Part shown: piece by piece, positions 9,347 through 21,205 of the stretch | Position numbering within the stretch: position 1 is the stretch's first letter | Layout of the letters: each line of letters opens with the position of its first letter | Assembly (NCBI RefSeq): GCF_030272615.1 | Contig: NC_081408.1 | Coordinates: forward strand, 402,099,889-402,161,888 | From: Cryptomeria japonica | Taxonomy: Eukaryota > Streptophyta > Pinopsida > Cupressales > Cupressaceae | Direction: 5' to 3' | DNA length: 62,000 bases | Made by a program: the position numbers and the translations under genes | The notes under the pieces: generated by a model | Seen by the model: the letters and a program-made list of their open reading frames with translations, nothing else | Databases searched by the model: none | What the model was told of the DNA's origin: nothing

Positions 9347-11633
9347 TCTTGTCCCTTTTGCATTTAACATCCTTGTTGCAGTTTTTGTGTCTTGATGTTG
9401 CAGATCTGACATTTTTCAACAGCATTTTGATATTTTCACGTCTGCGTACTTTCGGATTGCATTTTTGGCTTTCTATCACGTCTGTGCACTTCCGGATCAT
9501 GTTTGTGACTTTTTGCCGCATCTGTGACATCTGGAATCACGTCTGCATCTACGACACTGTTTCATCTTTTTTTTGCAGATTCCAAAAAATGCGTCTATGA
9601 TCTCCTGCCGTGTCTGTGGGGTTTGTAGGCACATTTGCGTCCAGAAGCTACGTCTGCATTACAGAGTCATGTCTGTGTCTCACAGAAGCGCGTCTGTGTC
9701 TCAAAGCCACGTCTGTGTATTGTACCTGTGTTTGTGCACACTGATTTCATTTTTAGGGGTTTTTTTCATTGATTCAATTTTTAATCATTTGGTTTTTCAA
9801 ATCTAGTTTATTTTGAGCTAACATCTTCAGATCTAGCTAACAAAATTGGTGCAGCTTGTCTTGAAAGCAAAATCATTTTGTTGAAGGCCCCTATTTTCAC
9901 AAAGTCTTTTGGATCTAAAATTTACCTAACTTGTGTGCTTGCAAGAAGGGGTGATTATTTCAAACAATCCAAACTACTAATAAATCTTTGTTGCAGGTTC
10001 TTGGCAAGGGTTTTTGGATTCTTATTGTGTGTCTTGTTTTCATAGACTAGAAAACACTTCAATTGGTGCACTAAAATTGAATCATTGTCTTTTATGTCTT
10101 GAGCAATAGGCTCTTTTTGTTTAATCTTTAGAGGGCCTATCTTCCTGTGTGGTCATTAGGACTACTAGTGAGAAGAGAACGACCCAAGTGGTAGCGAGGA
10201 AAACCCACCTCTTCCGAACCACTATAAACAACTATATTCATGGTGAAAACTATGGATAACGTGTGCTGATTAGTTCATACCGACACTATGTCTCCCCATA
10301 AACCCGTTTGATCAAATTTATTTGATCAGTTGTAGGGCGTAACCCCTACCGACTGGGAGCCTTCTGTATTTACAAAGCTGAAAGTGCCGCATGTATGGCC
10401 ACATGAGCGGATGCCCTTACTAGCACCTTTTTGTTTTAGAAGCCAAAATACTTCTAGTTGTTGGGGTAGGAGGTTGGACCTCTAGTAGTGGCCCACACAC
10501 ATACGGTTCCTAGTAGAGATACAAAGTTCGCCACAAGGAGTTTTCGTGGGGACTGATGCTTGGTTGACCGGAGAAGTGAGTGTCGAGGGTGGAGCCAGTG
10601 AGGTCAAGCATCTAAGTATCTGCTCTGAATAGCGTAGCCTCAGGGGTAAAACCCCATGTGGGATCAACAACTATTGTCTTGGCCAGCCATAAGAATTGTG
10701 CTTGACTTATTTTAAACATTCAAACATTTAAGACCAAACATCAAAACATTGTGTCTTTTGTGTCTTCAAGTGTATGCAAAACAATTTTACATCGAACAAC
10801 ACACTTTGTTTGAGTCATATTTTTGAGTCTAGACACTTGCAAAACATTGAGTCCTCATCAACACTGTGTCCTCTTGTCACGAAAAACAATCAAACATTCA
10901 GATTTGGTCACAACAAAACAACATCACAGATTGGAAAAAAATTGCACAAATTTTGCAGAAACGCGTCTGTGTCTGACATAATAATGTCTGTGCCGTATAA
11001 CCGCGTCTGTGAAGGGCAGAAACGCATCCATGTTCTCAGAATCAACATTGCATTTACAAAATCTTAGACTCACGTCTGTGTTAAACAGAACCACGTCTGT
11101 GTCAGGAAATCACGTTTGTGTAGTATACAGGCATGTCTGTGTTCAGAATTGAAAACTTTTATAGTCCAGCAAACAAACACAGTCAGTTTCGGAATTCTTG
11201 AGCTTCCTAGGTTATTTCTCCAAGTTTTCATCTAGAATTCAACCTATCTTTGGGTCTCACATAGTCCATCATTGCTTTACACCTTACATTACATTTACAT
11301 TTGTCTAAACTTGAGTCAAAAGGTCACTTGCTTGTCTTCATCATACTTTGTCAACACACTACATACAACAACATTTTTCTAAGTGGTCCCTCATCAAGGT
11401 CTATCACCTTTGGGTCTCATTTGGTCTTACTTAGAGTCAAGGTCAACTTACCTCATCAAGAGAAACTATCATCTCTTTGGAAGTCACACCTACTCTACTA
11501 CACACATACTTGGTCTTACACTTTGGACATTGCAAGTACACCTCAGATTCATTTACATTCCATCCAACTCTTGGTCTTCCATACTCTTTTTCATTTTCAT
11601 CTAGTCTCACACATCTTGGTCAATACCTAGTTC
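9347..11633 (+). other. Long untranslated leader with degenerate CGTCTGTG repeats
   Basis: No coding frame I believe. Two clusters (about 9430-9725 and 10960-11145) contain many copies of an 8-10 base word, (A)CGTCTGTG(T), separated by unrelated sequence. Between them lie a T-rich stretch and a block of ordinary composition (10140-10680). Long leaders are typical of Tat-type elements. Confidence 0.55.
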
Positions 11634-13934
11634 ATGGTTGAAACCCGTTCCCAAAAATCTAGGAGAGAAACTAAAGAGGCTCAAGAGTCCGCAAACATGA
11701 GCTCCTATGAGTATGACAATGATATCTTTTTCAATTCTGATCATACTACATTACTTGACATGGATGCTTATAGAAACATTCCAAATGTTGAGAACATGGA
11801 CACTACAAACAATAATGATACACACAATGACAATATGGACAACATTTCAGTACATTCAGCAGAAGTGGAAGACTCCATTATGGATCCCCGTTTCAATCGA
11901 TTGGTTGAGGAAATAATGAGGAGGGATAGACAATATTTCTTACAAATGATGGCACAAAGTGGAGCCAAGATACCTCATGACTTTGACATGTCTCAAATAA
12001 TGGAAAATCGACCTTTGCAACAAACTCACTCCAACATGGATCAAAGGAGGCCTAATAGTGGAGGAAATAGAGGACCACATATGGTTCCTGAATCACCATC
12101 ATCTTTGTTTCAAAAAATGGAGGTCCCATACACACATGGTCAAGCATATGATACTCACCTTCACAGACCATTATGGAAGTCTTATGTAGAAAAATACACT
12201 CAAGCACATACCAATGCTAAGGATCAACCAACAAAGCAATTGGATATTCAAAGGCATGCTCAAAATTTGGACACAAGGAAACCTCGTGTCAAATTTGGGG
12301 GCAACAGATTAGAACATGACATGCCTGTAGAGTATGGTATACATGGGCAAAACAGATATTTTGTTCCTCAACATGAATCTATACCAAGTGGTCCATATAC
12401 GCAACATCATTATAGACCTCCTCCATATGAACATGTGTATGATCAATATCATCCATATATGCAACATGCTCCTCCTCCAATTGGTCCCTCAAGCATGGGG
12501 TATGGTCCAAGGAGTCAATCTCCACCTAAGAGCAATTTGGAACAACAAATCAGGGACTTACAAAAGAAAATGGAAGACATAAATACACCAAAGCCAACAT
12601 ACACAATGAGAGACATATGTCCTTATCCATTTGACAAGAGCATTCCAATGCCTCCATTTCCTACACACTTCATGATGCCTAAGTTTGATAAGTATAGAGG
12701 AAAAGGGGATCCTAAGGCACACATAAGACAATTTTTCACAACTTGCGTTGAGGTAGCAACAGAAGAGACATATTTGATGAGATAATTCCCACAAAACTTA
12801 GGAGATCAAGCTATGGAATGGTTCTCCCAACTTCCACCTAGAATTAAGTCATGGGGTGACTTAGCTGAGGCATTTATTCAACATTTCTCCTACAACATAG
12901 AGATAGACATATCAATCACTACTTTGTGCAACACCAAGCAAAAAGATGGAGAGTCTTTTTCATCATTTTTACAAAGATGGAGAAATCTAGCTAGCAGATG
13001 CTCTTGTGAAATTCCACAAAAACAAATGGTAGAGATGTTCACCCAAAATGTTAACAAGGACATTGGTTATGACCTAAGAAAAGCTTGTTTGTCCACCTTC
13101 AAGGACGTCATTGAAAAAGGCTTAGCGATAGAAAAGGTCCTAATTGAACAAGGAGTCATTAAGATATTCAAGGAAAACAAAGATGACTTTAAAGGAAAAG
13201 ATAAGCCAAGATTTTGGAACAAAAACAAGAACACAGTCAATGATGGTGTTGTTTATGCCAATACAGTGCGACCCAAAATCATTTTTTTGGGATAAAGCTC
13301 TACAAACAATCAAGTGAATACTCAAACAACTTCTAGATCATGAAGGAAGTATACCCCATTGGGAGAACCAATTGAGTCAGTCTTCAAGAAGCTAGTGGCA
13401 AACAAAGTAATCACAATTCCAGATTTTCCTCCATATGAACCAAAGGTCAAACCAAATTGGTGGAATGATGATGAGTATTGTGAATTCCATAAGAGCAAGG
13501 GTCATAAGACAGGAAATTGTCATCGACTGAAGAACATCATACAAGATCTCATTGATAGAGGTGACATTGAGATTGAAGGACACTCATCCAATCAAGAACA
13601 TGAGATGTTTAAGGAACCATTCCCAAAACATGACAAGGGAAAAGCTAAAGCCACAAATGACCAAACCAACTATACCAGAGCATCTTATAACTATGATTCA
13701 ACTATCAATCACATTCCAATGGACAATTATGTCTCTACTATTATCATCAAGGACAAAAACCTTGAGAATTATACCCAAAGACCCAAAATTGTCCTAAAAG
13801 GAATTGGATCTTCTTCCGAACCTACCTCTGAATGTCATGTTACAACCCATCGAGGTAAATTCACTTTGCAAGGTGCTCCAACTAAAAACACTACTTCCTC
13901 ATCAACCAAGCCTGAATATGACCTTGTAGAATAG
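11634..13934 (+). pseudogene. gag of the gypsy element (single frame, several stops)
   Basis: All of 11634-15611 is one reading frame, broken only by stop codons: within gag at 12783-12785, 13293-13295 and near 13340, then at 13932-13934. The ATG at 11634 starts a Glu/Lys-rich N-terminus (MVETRSQKSRRETKE). A His/Pro/Tyr-rich stretch follows (codons about 220-290), then the retrotransposon gag (capsid) domain across the first stop (AMEWFSQLPPRIKSW ... SFSSFLQRWRNLASRC). Near 13480 is the Tat-type zinc-knuckle variant (YCEFHKSKGHKTGNCH). The protein would assemble the particle and package the RNA. No frameshift in about 2.3 kb means that loss of function is recent or that stops arose mostly by base substitution. 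Confidence 0.85.
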
Positions 13935-14015
13935 TTAGGGAAGACACCCACGCTCATTTCAATTCTTGAGCTCTTATGCATATCCCCCGCACATAAAGCT
14001 AGTCTTGACAAAATC

Positions 14016-15611
14016 TTGAGAGACACTGCCATTCCTACTGATTTGAACGTGGACCAGTTTCAAGCCATGGTGGGATACCTTTCCATTCCACACTCTCTTA
14101 CATTCACAGAAGCTGATGACGCCTCCATAAGTCAGCCACATAATGCACCATTACACATTGAAGCCTTCATACACAAACATCGAATAAAACGAGTCCTGAT
14201 AGATGGAGGAGCAGGTCTAAACATTTGTACATTGAGCACTATTAAACAATTGGGATATTCAAACAAAGTTGTGACTTCTACAAACAAAATTACCATCAAG
14301 GCATATGATGATGAAGAACGTTCATCCAAAGGCACAGTCACTTTACCCCTCAAAGTTGGGCCCATTACAAAGGATGTGGTTTTTCAGGTCCTTGATCTAG
14401 ATCTCACATATAACATACTCTTGGGATGTCGTTGGATTCATGAGATGAGCGCAATACCATCTACATATCATCGATGTATCAAGTTTCCACACAATGGAGT
14501 TGAAGTGATCGTCAAAGCGGATCCAAATCCATTCATATATTGCAATAATTTGCAACCTCGATTAGAAATAACAATCCCAGTCAATCGAGAAGCTATTCCT
14601 TCATCAACATATGTAGATCCCGAATCCTTGAAACCTTCTACATCAAAGCAAGCAGAGCTCAAAGAAAAATTCAAGATTAAAGATCTGGGATGTGGTGAGT
14701 ATATCTTTCATGTTGATCAACTCCCACTATCTCCTAAGGTATCCAGTCAACAGGAACAGTCTACAAGCAACTTCCAATACCAAGGAATTGGGTACGAAGC
14801 ACCTAGTCTTGTGGCTACTAAGTCTGAATGCAAATCTCCTCTAGTGGTGCAAGCATCTTTTGATATCAATAATCCTAAGAGTGGTTCCAACAAAGAATCT
14901 ATTGAGCGTATCACCAACCCTCTTGAGAACTCACATAGCCTTACCATTTCATCCGCTCATTCCATTTCCACTCCGCTCCTAGACTTGGATCAACAAGAAT
15001 TAGAAAAGCCCTTTAGTCCAAATCAAAATCAAAAGCTATTGGACTCTGAGAAAATCAAGGTCAAGGATAAAAATCCTATGAAAGAAAAAGAGCAAGAGTT
15101 GATCTCCCCTAATATCAAAATAACTGGGGGCAAAATTTCTAAAATTTCAAGTGAAAAAGCATCCTTGTTGATCCTAAGTCTCCATCATGCTATCCTACTT
15201 TCACTTCTTTTCACAATCATAAGCCTTCATTCCTCATCCAATTGTTCCACACATCCTTTCCCTTATGGCGATACATCATGGACCTATAATGGATCTTCCT
15301 CGAAGGACTTTGTTGTCAGGGATGCCCAAACTTCTTTAGGTGACACGCATATGATCCTGCGTAGTCCACACGCTAGTAATTCTATCTCAGTTCCTTCATC
15401 AAGGAAGATAGTCACTCGAGCTACACATCATTCAGTCAAGGAACAATGCAACTACAATCACAAGGTAAAGCCTCACACATTTGAGGTGGGTGACTTAGTT
15501 CTCAAAGAAAATCCTAAAAATCAACAAGACAGAGAGAAGAAGGGCAAGTTCGAACCAAACTGGCTTGGTCCTTACATCATTACAACAGCATATGGATTTG
15601 GGGCATATTAG
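14016..15611 (+). CDS. Protease joined in frame to the integrase C-terminus; RT, RNase H and integrase core missing
   Basis: Same frame as gag. Residues about 45-150 form the aspartic protease, with active-site segment LIDGGAGLNICT (the usual D-T/S-G is D-G-G, as in many Tat elements) and the second motif YNILLGCRWI. A 290-residue low-complexity linker follows. It includes a hydrophobic run near residues 385-412, then jumps to the integrase tail from about residue 465 (KPHTFEVGDLVLKE ... KFEPNWLGPYII). The tail continues past the TAG at 15609-15611 to about 15700 (LRRFY). The pol enzymes have been removed precisely enough to keep the frame open, so a short gag-protease-tail protein could have been made. 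I cannot say whether the fusion is functional or a simple deletion. Confidence 0.8.
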   Translation: MRDTAIPTDLNVDQFQAMVGYLSIPHSLTFTEADDASISQPHNAPLHIEAFIHKHRIKRVLIDGGAGLNICTLSTIKQLGYSNKVVTSTNKITIKAYDDEERSSKGTVTLPLKVGPITKDVVFQVLDLDLTYNILLGCRWIHEMSAIPSTYHRCIKFPHNGVEVIVKADPNPFIYCNNLQPRLEITIPVNREAIPSSTYVDPESLKPSTSKQAELKEKFKIKDLGCGEYIFHVDQLPLSPKVSSQQEQSTSNFQYQGIGYEAPSLVATKSECKSPLVVQASFDINNPKSGSNKESIERITNPLENSHSLTISSAHSISTPLLDLDQQELEKPFSPNQNQKLLDSEKIKVKDKNPMKEKEQELISPNIKITGGKISKISSEKASLLILSLHHAILLSLLFTIISLHSSSNCSTHPFPYGDTSWTYNGSSSKDFVVRDAQTSLGDTHMILRSPHASNSISVPSSRKIVTRATHHSVKEQCNYNHKVKPHTFEVGDLVLKENPKNQQDREKKGKFEPNWLGPYIITTAYGFGAY

Positions 15612-17455
15612 CTCTCAACCACAGAGGGTGAACATTTAGAGGATCCTATCAACAACATGCACCTTCGTAGGTTTTACACACAGCTCTTCAGAGTATCCTA
15701 ATTCAAAAATACAAATTTTTTTTTTTTTTTTGAAAATTTCAAAAATACAAAAAAATCATAAAAACATAAAAATCGTTACTTGGTGAAAACCTGGCGAACA
15801 GGCGCCTTGTGACACAAAAATAAAAATAAAAAAAATAAATTGAAAAACAGAAAAACATTTCGTCCAACGGTGAAAAGCACTTCGGTGGTGCCCTGGGCAA
15901 GTACCATGGTGAAAACTGGGTCACCAGCGCCATGCGTAGAGACATTGCTCCTCCCTCCTTCAGGATTCACTTGCATCCTTTCACTTTGCACACACTCACA
16001 ACCTATTCATCCACAATAAAACTTACACATTCCCATCATGGATTGTTATTGATCTACCTAAGATTGGTTCGCCATTCATAATACACACCCCTTTTCACCC
16101 CTTTTCCATCCATAATAAATCAGATCCTATTTGTGGCTAAGGCAAATCCTATGTCTAGTGATGGGTGTGGAACTGAGAGCATCACATGTTTCGAGGAGTA
16201 TAGTTTCTTTCAATTTTCTTCAGTGTATCCGCACACAATCCACAATAAAGCAGCATTTGCATCACCAGTCCACAATAAAGTTTCATCTTCTTCGCAATAA
16301 AGTATCGGTTTTATGGATTCAGTCAGTTTCAGATGAGACACAACAGCAACAATGGGCTTCAACAAATCAAATCTTTCAATAGACTCAGACAACATATGGT
16401 TCAGTGCGATCTATCCTTTTTGTGAAAGTAAACATTGTGACCACAATCAAATAAGACTTATACAAGTGACAAGAGACACTAAATTTGAGGACTACAGTGG
16501 ATGTTGGTGTCGAGTCTTGGTTTTCTTTTGATTTTATCTTTTGGTGACATGTCTTTTATCTTTTCTAGGATGTCTCTGACTAGAGATTTTATCTCCAGGA
16601 TGTCTTTGACTAGAAAGGCGAGGATGGGGCATCGTCACCTATTTGTATTTGCATCTATGGATTGTCTCTTAGTAATGTTATGACTTGTCCAAGGATATGA
16701 GGACACTGTGAGTCTAGTGTGAACTGGGGCATTCCTTGTTTGTGACTGTCTTATCTCCATGCAAACAGGTATAATGACTTTTTGGGTCAAACATATGCCT
16801 CGATTGTCATAACCTACTTGCCATAATAAAGCTCAATGATGATAACGCACAAGAAGCTCTTTCACTTTTATATCTTTTGTCTTCCATCCCCCGTTCTTGA
16901 TTGACCTCCATAGTCCTTCTTGAGTCCGTGTAGCTCGCTATCACATGACTGAGTATAATGACATGCCAAAAATATTTGCATTTCATGTAGTTACACCTGC
17001 ATTATCACATATAATCATTTCATACATTCACATTTGCATTTGCATAACATATTTAAAACATAAAAGAATGAAAAATATTGCATTTCATCATGTACATATT
17101 TGCATCCATATCATAACCATCACATAAAACATACATCATTAAACATCTCATCACATAGGTACACATACACATAGCTGCCGCAAAGATGAATCATCTCATA
17201 TATATATAAAGTGTCATGATACAATGATGTCAAAATCATATGGCTACAATCACCCGCAGGTGTCTACATCATCATACAAAAATGGTACAATACTGATACA
17301 TAGGGATCCCTCTATGGCTATGATGAACTCCCTCCCTCGAAGCCACCTAGCCTCGACGGAATCTAAGCCCTAGAAGGACCCACCTCAGGATCATCCCTCC
17401 TGTCCCCCCTATCTGGTGGTGGTGGAGGACTCATAACCCCACCGCTGGATGCCTG
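15612..17455. other. Spacer between integrase tail and antisense gene
   Basis: After the last integrase codons (to about 15700) comes an A-rich tract (15708-15850). It holds repeated GGTGAAAAC-type words next to CTGG and CGCC, a pattern common downstream of pol in Tat-type elements. Only short meaningless frames follow. The region 16930-17300 is rich in CAT/ACAT words and looks non-coding. Confidence 0.5.
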
Positions 17456-20026
17456 TCACCTCTGGCTCCCTCCCATAGTCGTCGCTGTCTGTGATGGTCT
17501 GTGGAAGCTCCTCGCCCACTGCTCTGGTGGCACTACCCCGTAGTATAGGTCACACCAGTAACCTATCTCCTCCCCTGCCTGTAGAACATAGGCATATCCA
17601 GCCCCTGTATCCTCTGCTGCCTGCCTCCCAGCCCTTAGTGCTATCTCAGCCTCAGTATAGCGCTGGATAGCCTGATCCTGCTCATGCTCTGTCTCCCTCA
17701 GTCGCCTCTTGAGCCTAGCGGTCTCCCTCTCCAGGTCCTGAATCTCATTTGCCTGTCCCTGGGATATCTCCCTCAGCTCAACCAGCTCATCCTCCTCCAC
17801 CTTGGCCCCTTGTGCCTCTGCCTGTGGCTCTGCCTATGGCTCCCCCTATACTGGTGCCTGTGCCTGTACCTGTACCTACCTCTGTCCCTATCCCTACACC
17901 TGTCTAGGACCCTGTGTTACTGGTACCTGTAGTGGCAATCCACCGTGACCCCTCACCACCCGAGCTTGTCTCTCCTCCCCACCCTCTCTCTGTGGAACCA
18001 CCCTCCTCTCTCCAATGGCACCCCGCCTCCTCTATCGACCTCTCCCCCCACCATCTCCATCATCATCCTCATCCCCAACACCATCCCCATCTAGAAGCTC
18101 CCCTGGGTCTGTCAGTCATGGAAAGAGATGCTCAGCCCAATACGCCATGTACTCAGCATCCATGCCTGCATCCTCAATATCTGACCACATGTCCCATGGC
18201 ATCGGCACCATCTCTGCTAGCTGTGTCATGATCTGATCATATGACAACAGTGGCCCAAAGTGTACCTGATCCCTGACTGTCCGAGCATACATCCTGGAAC
18301 CCCGTGGCATCTGCTGAATACAACCAAACTGCCTCCACACTCTGTCAATCAGCTGTCTCTCCAAAACATAGGGCGTCTACCCAATCAAATATCTGCTCTG
18401 AAAGGTGTATGGGAGATCCACTGCGTCCTCCTCCCACTACTCGCACCCAAGGTACAACCTCCATATCACAGTGTCAATCTCATCCAAGACTCGACGCCAA
18501 TGCTCCAACCTGCCAATCCGTGGCTGTGATGTAATCATATCATACAGATGAACTAAGCTGCGTCCATGACCCCTGCCCCTAAAATGTATCGGTCGGGTAA
18601 CCAGCAGATGCTCATAGGCCCATACCTGCAACAATGTAACTCCGCAGCCCAATCCTACGGATCCATGATATACAAACTGATGCAGCTCGTAATACAAGTG
18701 TTCCAGCACACACGGTCCCCAGGCATATCTGGTGTGCTATGTAACCAGTGTCTCCAAGGTGCTCCCCCAGCCCACAACCAACCCTCGTGTTGCCCTGTCT
18801 GGACACAGGAACCCACTGATCACTCCCCCTAGCACTACTGGTAGCGCTAATCCTGTAGCTTTCATGGTGTCCCAAGCCACATGTCCTGCCCTCATCTCTA
18901 GTCCTAGGTCCTGGAACACTCGCCTTAGGGCATCCCTGTCTCCGTCTCGATCGTAAGGAATCAACTTCCCATCGATCGGTATCCATAGAATCCTGTACAC
19001 ATCCTCCAAGGTGACTGTCATCTCACCCATCGACAAATGGAACATGCACGTCTCAGAGTGCCACCTCTAAGCTAAAGCAGTCAGTAAACCCATGTTCGCC
19101 CGAAACTCAGGCACATACATAATATATCGCAGGCCCATACCCTCAATGGCAGCTCTGTCCTCGAATGTTAACTCTGGTCGCAACCTCTGAATTGATGGGA
19201 ATCTCTCTTGTGACTCCAGCATAGGCAAATACTCCTGCAGTCAAGCAAATCAATCATGTTAGTCCTAGTGGTACTCCCTATTCATCACAAAGTACTAGGT
19301 GTTTTGCACTCACTATTCATCACAAAGTGCTGCTCACATTTGCACTCATTGTTCATCACAAAGTGCTGCTCATATTTTAGTACTCCCTGTTCATCACAAA
19401 GTGCCTTGATCTATCCTATCCTAGGGCCTTTGCTTGAGTGAATCCTCTTGAGTAGTTTCCTAATTGGCAACGTATGTTCTATCACAAAATTGTCAAACCT
19501 AGCCCTATTTGCTATCCTAGTCTTCCCTAGAGGACCTACTTGAGTGTATCCTCTCAGCAGCTTATCCAATCAATAGCGTATGTTCATCACAGAATTGCCG
19601 ATTTGACCTTGAAGACATAAACACGCCTTCATGACATAAACGCACTGATAGACTACACAGATGTGCCTATGCTATGCACAGACGCGCCTGTCTTGCACAA
19701 ACGTGCCTGCCTAGCAGAAACATGCCTGCACAGTGCAGAGGCGATCGCATCCTACATAGATGCCTTTTCTGGCATAGACGTGCCTAGTACAAACATAGAT
19801 GCGCCTAGCCAGCATAGACGTGCCTGGCACCAGCATAGACGCACCTACACGTTTTGGACATTTTTGACATTTCCCTAAAAATGCATTTATTGCACTACCT
19901 AGCATGCATTTATGACAACATTTATTGCAACAAAGTACAAGGAGGTTTTGAGGTACTTACCGGCTCTCCTGCATCTGTTGGCCTCTAATATTGGTGAATG
20001 CGATCAAATCTGTGAACCAATGCCAT
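17456..20026 (-). pseudogene. Antisense gene with plant mobile domain (PMD), two exons
   Basis: On the minus strand, opposite to the element. Exon 1 runs 20026 to 19961 from an ATG and ends GAGCCG|GTAAGTA (strong donor). Exon 2 starts at 19234 after CTGCAG, in the same phase, and stays in one frame to 17456. Exon 2 contains the PMD, also called aminotransferase-like plant mobile domain: FRANMGLLTALA, then MFHLSMGEMTVTLEDV, VLGGVISGF, and VTLLQVWAYEHLL. A predicted coiled coil near the C-terminus follows (17456-17800, ELVELREISQGQ...). Several in-frame stops (one in exon 1; in exon 2 near 19071, 18735, 18435, 18380 and 18115) but no frameshift. The region is clearly richer in C on the plus strand than its surroundings. 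PMD genes occur as host genes (the MAIN/MAIL family) and inside plant transposons; the function within the element is unknown. Confidence 0.82.
19235..19960 (-). other. Intron of the antisense PMD gene, holding two kinds of short repeats
   Basis: GT...AG boundaries (GTAAGTACC at 19960; CTGCAG at 19240-19235), 726 bases, phase 0. It contains four copies of TTCATCACAAAGT spaced about 35-38 bases (19281-19400) with two more diverged copies at about 19475 and 19583. It also holds about a dozen copies of an AGACGYGCCTG-like word at 19620-19850, the same CG-containing type of word that dots the sense leader. Confidence 0.65.
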
Positions 20027-20112
20027 CGCTGCTGACTGCTGCTGCTCTATCTTGCTCTGCACTCTGATCTCGTGGATGTGTGGATGACAATGATGATGTT
20101 TTCCCCTCGTGG

Positions 20113-20123
20113 TCTATTTATAG
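20113..20123 (-). promoter_or_regulatory. TATA box of the antisense PMD gene
   Basis: The minus strand reads CTATAAATAGA, about 90 bases upstream of the exon 1 ATG (20026) and outside the LTR. This suggests that the antisense gene had its own promoter independent of the LTR. Confidence 0.6.
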
Positions 20124-20360
20124 ACTGCCCTAGCCCTAGTCCTAGCCCTCGTTTGCCGAGTCAGTCTTCTTTATCCTGTGACTTTGTCACTCTATCCGGT
20201 CAGTCCATTCTAGCCTTTCTTTCTTATCGAGAGATTGTCTGCGATCTTTCCAGACATTTCCATCCAATCTCTCGACGGGGCATATCATTCCCATCTTGGG
20301 GCAACTTTGTATTAGTTCATATTATCTTCTTTGAAACAACGCGACAAGCCGCATTGTCTC

Positions 20361-20374
20361 AAAGAGGGGCAAAA
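20361..20374 (+). other. Polypurine tract of the gypsy element
   Basis: AAAGAGGGGCAAAA directly before the 3' LTR. Confidence 0.75.
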
Positions 20375-21200
20375 TGTAGACACCTAAAATTGTCATGTCT
20401 AATTAAATAAATATTTTATTTATTTAATTACTTTAGCCTAATTCTTCTATTAATTAAATAAATCTTTATTTATTTAATTAATTCATTTATCCTCTTCTAG
20501 CCTTATTTCTCATTTAAATAAATACTTTTATTTATTTAAATTATCCTTTTCCTAAATTAAATAAATATCTTATTTATTTAATTGATCCCACTTCCTCTAT
20601 TAATTAAATAAATCTTTATTTATTTAATTAATTCATTAGCCTTTTCTACCTATGACACATGTCATTCATCTCTTAATTCCTACACTACTTACCCCTCTCA
20701 TTATTTTATTATTTTCTTTATCTACCCTCTAATCATAGCCGACCTCCTTTTACACCTCTCAATGTTATCCCTTCATTTCTTATAGTATCTTCTATATAAG
20801 GAGATGCTTCCTTCATTATCAACCATAATCAATCTATGCATCCTAACTACCTCACTATGCATTCAGCCCCTCTCGACTACTTGATCAATTGACTACACTA
20901 CACTTTTGAACTTGCATATGCAATCAATCCTACTTGCAACCACATTCCGTTCTTTGTTGAGCTCTTGTGCACATAAAATCTGAGAGCAAATATATCAAGC
21001 AAGATCAATGGAGATAGGAAGAATGGAGATCCAAACCCTATTGGACATGTGATGGTATAATCTTTGTGATTTCATTTGATTTGCATTGTCTTAGGTAATC
21101 TTCATATGTTATGGTGGATCTTTGTTGTTGCTAGGCTAGGGTTTTGTGGTTGAATTCATTTAGTCTTTCAACATTGTTGTATCCATTTGCACCATATACA
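20375..21200 (+). repeat. 3' LTR of the gypsy element
   Basis: 826 bp, 13 substitutions from 8500-9325 by my alignment, no indels. All five palindromes (20400-20633) and the TATA box are intact. It is followed by the target duplication ATAGT (21201-21205; ACAGT at 8495-8499). Confidence 0.92.
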
Positions 21201-21205
21201 ATAGT

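Larger units (their letters stand above)
8500..21200 (+). mobile_element. Ty3/gypsy element, Tat/Retand-like, with an antisense PMD gene
   Basis: 12.7 kb, with two LTRs of exactly 826 bp. I count 13 substitutions and no indels between them, about 98.4% identity, so it is the youngest insertion visible. Order: LTR, primer-binding site, 2.3 kb leader, gag-protease fused to an integrase tail, 1.8 kb spacer, antisense PMD gene, polypurine tract, LTR. Reverse transcriptase, RNase H and integrase core are missing, so it is non-autonomous. The long leader, the gag-protease type and the extra antisense gene downstream of pol fit the Tat/Retand/Ogre group of plant gypsy elements; that clade call is inference. 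Confidence 0.9.

Noticed and set aside
10482-10670. Minus-strand frame of 62 codons in the gypsy leader
   Set aside because: Short, no family resemblance, in a region expected to be untranslated.
17684-18832. Plus-strand frames rich in Leu, Pro and Ser
   Set aside because: Shadows of the antisense PMD exon 2; PMD motifs are on the minus strand in a single frame.
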